From assembly GCA_964531645.1 (NCBI GenBank), contig CAZHEF010000002.1, positions 1 through 64,000 on the forward strand: 64,000 bases of DNA, given 5' to 3'. The first letter of the stretch is position 1. The number at the start of each line of letters is the position of its first letter. Under the pieces are notes generated by a model that did no database searches, was not told where the DNA came from, and saw nothing but the letters and a program-made list of their open reading frames with translations. The translations under genes were made by a program, and so were the position numbers. This document shows, in pieces, positions 63,554-64,000 of the stretch. The DNA comes from JBBIMS01 sp964531645. Its GTDB lineage: Bacteria > Acidobacteriota > Aminicenantia > JBFLYD01 > JBBIMS01.

Positions 63554-64000
63554 TTACTCTTTTGGAAGTGGTAACTCCTTTACTTCGCCAAGATTAAGAG
63601 TTTTGAGCTGGTTTTCAATTTCTACTTTTTTCCCAACCACAAGAATCACAAGATCCTCTGGATGGATTGTTCTCTTTGCCATTTCAAGAACTTTATTTTC
63701 ATTGACTTTCATAATTCTTGGAATATAAGTTTCAAGATAATTGTCAGGAAAACCTTGAAGTTTTAGGGAGATAAATTCGTTAAGAACAGCAATTGCAGAG
63801 CCAAACCTGTGAACAAAGGAGTTCTGCTCGTATTTCTTTGCTAGTTCAATCTCTTCAGAACTAACAGGATTTTTAATTATATCCACCATTATCTCTTTCA
63901 TAGTGGAAATAGCTTCTCCAACAGATTGATTTTTTGTCATGCAGAAGTTGAAAAATGTGCCGAGGTCCCTTCCTGCTCCAACCATACCATATGTTGAGTA
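63554..64000 (-). CDS. M16 family zinc peptidase, C-terminal part (runs off the window)
   Basis: The minus-strand frame enters from beyond base 64000 and ends at 63554. The 148 visible residues (YSTYG at the edge, then MVGAGRDLGTFF) match the C-terminal domain of M16 peptidases or the inactive partners: IVDIIKNPVSSEEIELAKKY-like helices and EDLVILVVGKK near the end. The zinc-binding HxxEH motif would be outside the window. In bacteria such proteins are often exported in pairs. No start can be given. Confidence 0.75.
   Translation of the reverse strand, partial: YSTYGMVGAGRDLGTFFNFCMTKNQSVGEAISTMKEIMVDIIKNPVSSEEIELAKKYEQNSFVHRFGSAIAVLNEFISLKLQGFPDNYLETYIPRIMKVNENKVLEMAKRTIHPEDLVILVVGKKVEIENQLKTLNLGEVKELPLPKE

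Overview
The window is one contiguous stretch of an AT-rich chromosome from a Gram-negative (diderm) bacterium. The outer membrane is implied by a TonB-dependent receptor, a LolA carrier, a TolC/RND efflux set and a lost-frame outer-membrane barrel gene. The lineage cannot be fixed by eye. The mix of an indolepyruvate oxidoreductase/butyrate kinase cluster, a decayed 6-bladed beta-propeller gene and secreted glycosidases would fit an uncultured Acidobacteriota/Aminicenantes-like heterotroph, but that is only a guess. All genes use standard bacterial signals, often AAGGAGG, with several TTG starts.

Layout. 1-11.9 kb (+): translation/transcription superoperon: tuf end, rpmG, tRNA-Trp, secE, nusG, rplK, rplA, rplJ, rplL, a possible tiny ORF, rpoB and rpoC. 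RpoB carries an unusual eight-cysteine insertion. 12.3-25.2 kb (-): a metallophosphoesterase; the TCA genes sucD, sucC, fumarase beta, mdh and icd; a 2-oxoacid-to-acid energy module (iorA, iorB, ptb, buk); and two glycosyltransferases. 25.2-31.3 kb: an internally deleted IS, an inverted repeat, a frameshifted outer-membrane barrel gene, a hybrid histidine kinase, a nucleotidyltransferase and two small exported proteins. 31.3-37.3 kb (-): a secreted carbohydrate operon (DUF6786-like protein, alpha/alpha-barrel glycosidase, GH31). 37.5-38.2 kb (+): a broken CPBP protease-like gene. 38.4-47.0 kb (-): LolA, ECF sigma, anti-sigma, bactofilin-like membrane protein, TolC, membrane fusion protein and RND pump. 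47.0-48.6 kb: a gene graveyard (beta-propeller and sigma-54 activator remnants).

48.6-54.5 kb (-): a vitamin B12 uptake operon. A strong sigma-70 promoter, a cobalamin riboswitch and a terminator precede btuB, two different periplasmic binding proteins, btuC and btuD. A second internally deleted copy of the same IS lies just upstream of this promoter. 54.9-58.6 kb (-): VIT/ferritin-like protein, superoxide dismutase, moaC and an LtaS-type sulfatase-fold transferase. 58.7-63.6 kb (+): a type I glutamine synthetase lacking the usual adenylylation tyrosine, and two polytopic glycosyltransferases. An M16 peptidase gene runs off the right edge.

Taken together the cell looks like a heterotroph that degrades glycans outside the cytoplasm, oxidises 2-oxoacids with ferredoxin and conserves energy through acyl phosphates, runs at least part of a TCA cycle, imports corrinoids under riboswitch control and retains an oxygen-defence gene. 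No CRISPR array, phage or complete mobile element was seen. The most unusual items are the RpoB cysteine-rich insertion, the paired B12 binding proteins and the two independently shrunken IS copies.
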